A stretch of 7,325 nucleotides of DNA from Nitrososphaerota archaeon (GTDB taxonomy: Archaea; Thermoproteota; Nitrososphaeria; Nitrososphaerales; CADDZS01): positions 1-7,325 of the forward strand of contig JAJPHP010000079.1 of NCBI GenBank assembly GCA_021325255.1, read 5' to 3'. Position 1 is the first letter of the stretch, and every line of letters begins with the position of its first letter. Below, in pieces: positions 6,404-7,325 of this stretch. The notes under the pieces are model-generated. The model saw only the letters and a list, made by a program, of their open reading frames with translations. It had not been told where the DNA came from and did no database searches. Made by a program: the position numbers and the translations under genes.

Positions 6404-6792
6404 ATGCATGACAGGACTGTGCTCATCTGCGATGACAATGAAGATATTCTGTTTGTGACGAGTGCCCTCTAAAGCGAAGATACAATGTTCTTACGAAGTC
6501 AGGCAATGAGTGAATTAGACTATTCGATGAAGAGAGTAGCAGAGGAAGAGGAATCGACTTGGTACTGCTCGATTTTAGATTAGGTGACATGACTGGCGAC
6601 CTCGTAGCTCGAAAGATTAGAGAGATGAAACCGATGGGTCTCAAAACTAAATTTGTTCTGATAGCGGCTTTTGAGTTTGATGAAGGCGTAGTTTCCAAGT
6701 TGAAGGAAGCGATGGCCATCGAAGGCAAACTAGACAAGCCATTTGGGCTGTTAGACTTGGAGAAGACAATAACTGAGACACTCCTGCCGTAG
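6404..6792 (+). pseudogene. Broken single-domain response regulator (receiver)
   Basis: ATG 6404 starts MHDRTVLICDDNEDILFVTSAL, a clear receiver start with the acidic pair at 10-11, then hits TAA at 6470-6472. One frame over, from 6469, the protein resumes as LKRRYNVLTKSGNE, then TGA at 6511-6513, then IRLFDEESSRGRGIDLVLLD and on to TAG 6790-6792. Restored, it is about 129 residues, a full REC domain. The phosphoacceptor Asp falls at 57 (LVLLDFRLGD), and the Lys of LDKPF is present. The conserved Thr/Ser after strand 4 is Ala (FVLIAAFEF, where LITA is usual). So there is a one-base deletion, a nonsense codon and loss of a switch residue. The 3' open part from TTG 6559 cannot fold as a receiver on its own. 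It was presumably the partner of the kinase just upstream. Confidence 0.8.
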
Positions 6793-7164
6793 GTCACTAG
6801 TTCCCACCTGTACCAATAAACTCACATGTCAAACGAATTTTGTCTATCGCGACCAACCTCCTCGTGAATAAAACTCGACTAGCCCTCTTTCTCTTAAACA
6901 GATAGAGAGGAATTTTTCGGGCAAAAGCGGTTTTTGAAGTCTTTCAATTTCCTTTCGAATCTTCCCTAACTTGAGCGACCTTTTTGTGGTGCTTCCAATA
7001 GAAGTTAAAGTCTAGCGCTTTTGCTAGCCGCGAGTTATTTTACTTCTTTATCCTGCTCAAAGTTGTAACTTTCTAGTAGAAGTTTTTGACAGAAAAGTTT
7101 GGAAAATGAGAGAGGATGGGTAATTCTCACTTCTGATAACTAGACCTGAGAATCGTCTCCCCTC
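6793..7164. other. Intergenic region with small hairpins and T-runs
   Basis: No gene is seen in these 372 bases. The region is AT-rich with several T5 runs (6913-6917, near 6931, near 6981 and near 7084). Two short hairpins are visible, at 6890-6908 and 7012-7027. The second pairs CTAGC with GCTAG around a six-base loop (GCTTTT). The region probably holds the end of the kinase/regulator transcript and the promoter of the next gene. Confidence 0.4.
6884..6917 (+). terminator. Candidate terminator after the response regulator
   Basis: TCTCT (6890-6894) can pair with AGAGA (6904-6908) around a nine-base loop, or CCTCT (6884-6888) with AGAGG (6906-6910). AATTTTT follows at once (6911-6917). A weak stem plus T-run fits an archaeal-type terminator of the kinase/regulator unit. 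Confidence 0.35.
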
Positions 7165-7173
7165 TTTAAGTAT
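7165..7173 (+). promoter_or_regulatory. TATA-like box for the gene at 7208
   Basis: TTTAAGTAT is centred at 7169, 39 bases before the ATG. The predicted transcript starts about 7195, leaving a short leader that could just include the AGGT at 7196-7199. Confidence 0.4.
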
Positions 7174-7207
7174 CCTTGACTCACTACTGATTCACAGGTA
7201 AAACGAA

Positions 7208-7325
7208 ATGGTTACCGTAGGACAAGAAAGGGAAAAGCAAAGAGCAGGTCCAATCACCGAGCAGCTAACACGTGGAAAGTGGGCAGGAAGGTGGATCTGG
7301 GCAGCCGTTGGGCAGGGGCTGATAA
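7208..7325 (+). CDS. 5' end of an unidentified, possibly membrane, protein (partial)
   Basis: ATG 7208 opens a frame that runs off the window after 39 codons. The start is a charged, polar segment (MVTVGQEREKQRAGPITEQL). From about residue 24 it turns Trp-rich and hydrophobic (KWAGRWIWAAVGQGLI), which looks like the first membrane helix of an integral membrane protein. AGGT lies shortly upstream and a TATA-like box precedes it. The fragment is too short to name a family. Confidence 0.6.
   Translation, partial: MVTVGQEREKQRAGPITEQLTRGKWAGRWIWAAVGQGLI

Noticed and set aside
3362..6513. Stop-codon recoding (pyrrolysine or an altered code) as explanation for the interrupted frames
   Set aside because: TAA and TGA are both involved, true stops of all three kinds end other genes here, and three lesions are frameshifts. 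One recoding rule cannot explain them.

Overview
The window looks archaeal and most likely comes from a thaumarchaeon (Nitrososphaeria, soil ammonia-oxidiser type). The evidence is indirect. The histidine kinase has an H-box context (AAHELRTPVQPLLGMAELL) of the style common in Nitrososphaera kinases. Several genes have an archaeal TATA-like box (TTTATTA or TTTAAAT) about 29-33 bases before the start codon, as expected for leaderless mRNAs. An exported protein has a Thr-rich, probably glycosylated segment. No rRNA, tRNA, CRISPR array or insertion sequence was found, and the lineage call is an inference.

Layout, left to right. The 3' end of a zinc-ribbon-type gene (1-93) is followed by about 660 bases with no convincing gene. 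A small two-helix membrane protein (758-961) comes next. On the minus strand lie a 117-residue hypothetical protein (1194-1547), a GNAT acetyltransferase (1694-2143, with its true N-terminus out of frame up to 2201) and a doubtful small ORF (2297-2587). On the plus strand is a signal-anchored, Thr-rich surface protein (2825-3364, whose reading frame continues past an in-frame TAA to 3514). A RidA-family imine deaminase lies on the minus strand (3730-4146). A dCache-type membrane histidine kinase (4517-6349) is followed by the wreck of its single-domain response regulator (6404-6792). A 5' gene fragment begins at 7208 and runs off the end.

The most striking property is the number of broken reading frames side by side. 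The GNAT gene has a +1 frameshift near codon 13. The Thr-rich protein has a nonsense codon with 49 coding-quality codons after it. The kinase has no usable start codon before its first membrane helix, but a ribosome-site-preceded ATG sits one base out of frame. The response regulator has a frameshift, a nonsense codon and a lost conserved Thr/Ser. Coding density is also low. Either this is a decaying accessory region in which a whole two-component system is being lost, or the assembly carries indel errors. The clustered lesions and the substitutions in the response regulator favour real decay at least there.

Functionally, the kinase and regulator form one sensory module (an extracytoplasmic small-molecule sensor passing phosphate to a stand-alone receiver). 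The other genes look like unlinked single-gene units, mostly with their own promoters.
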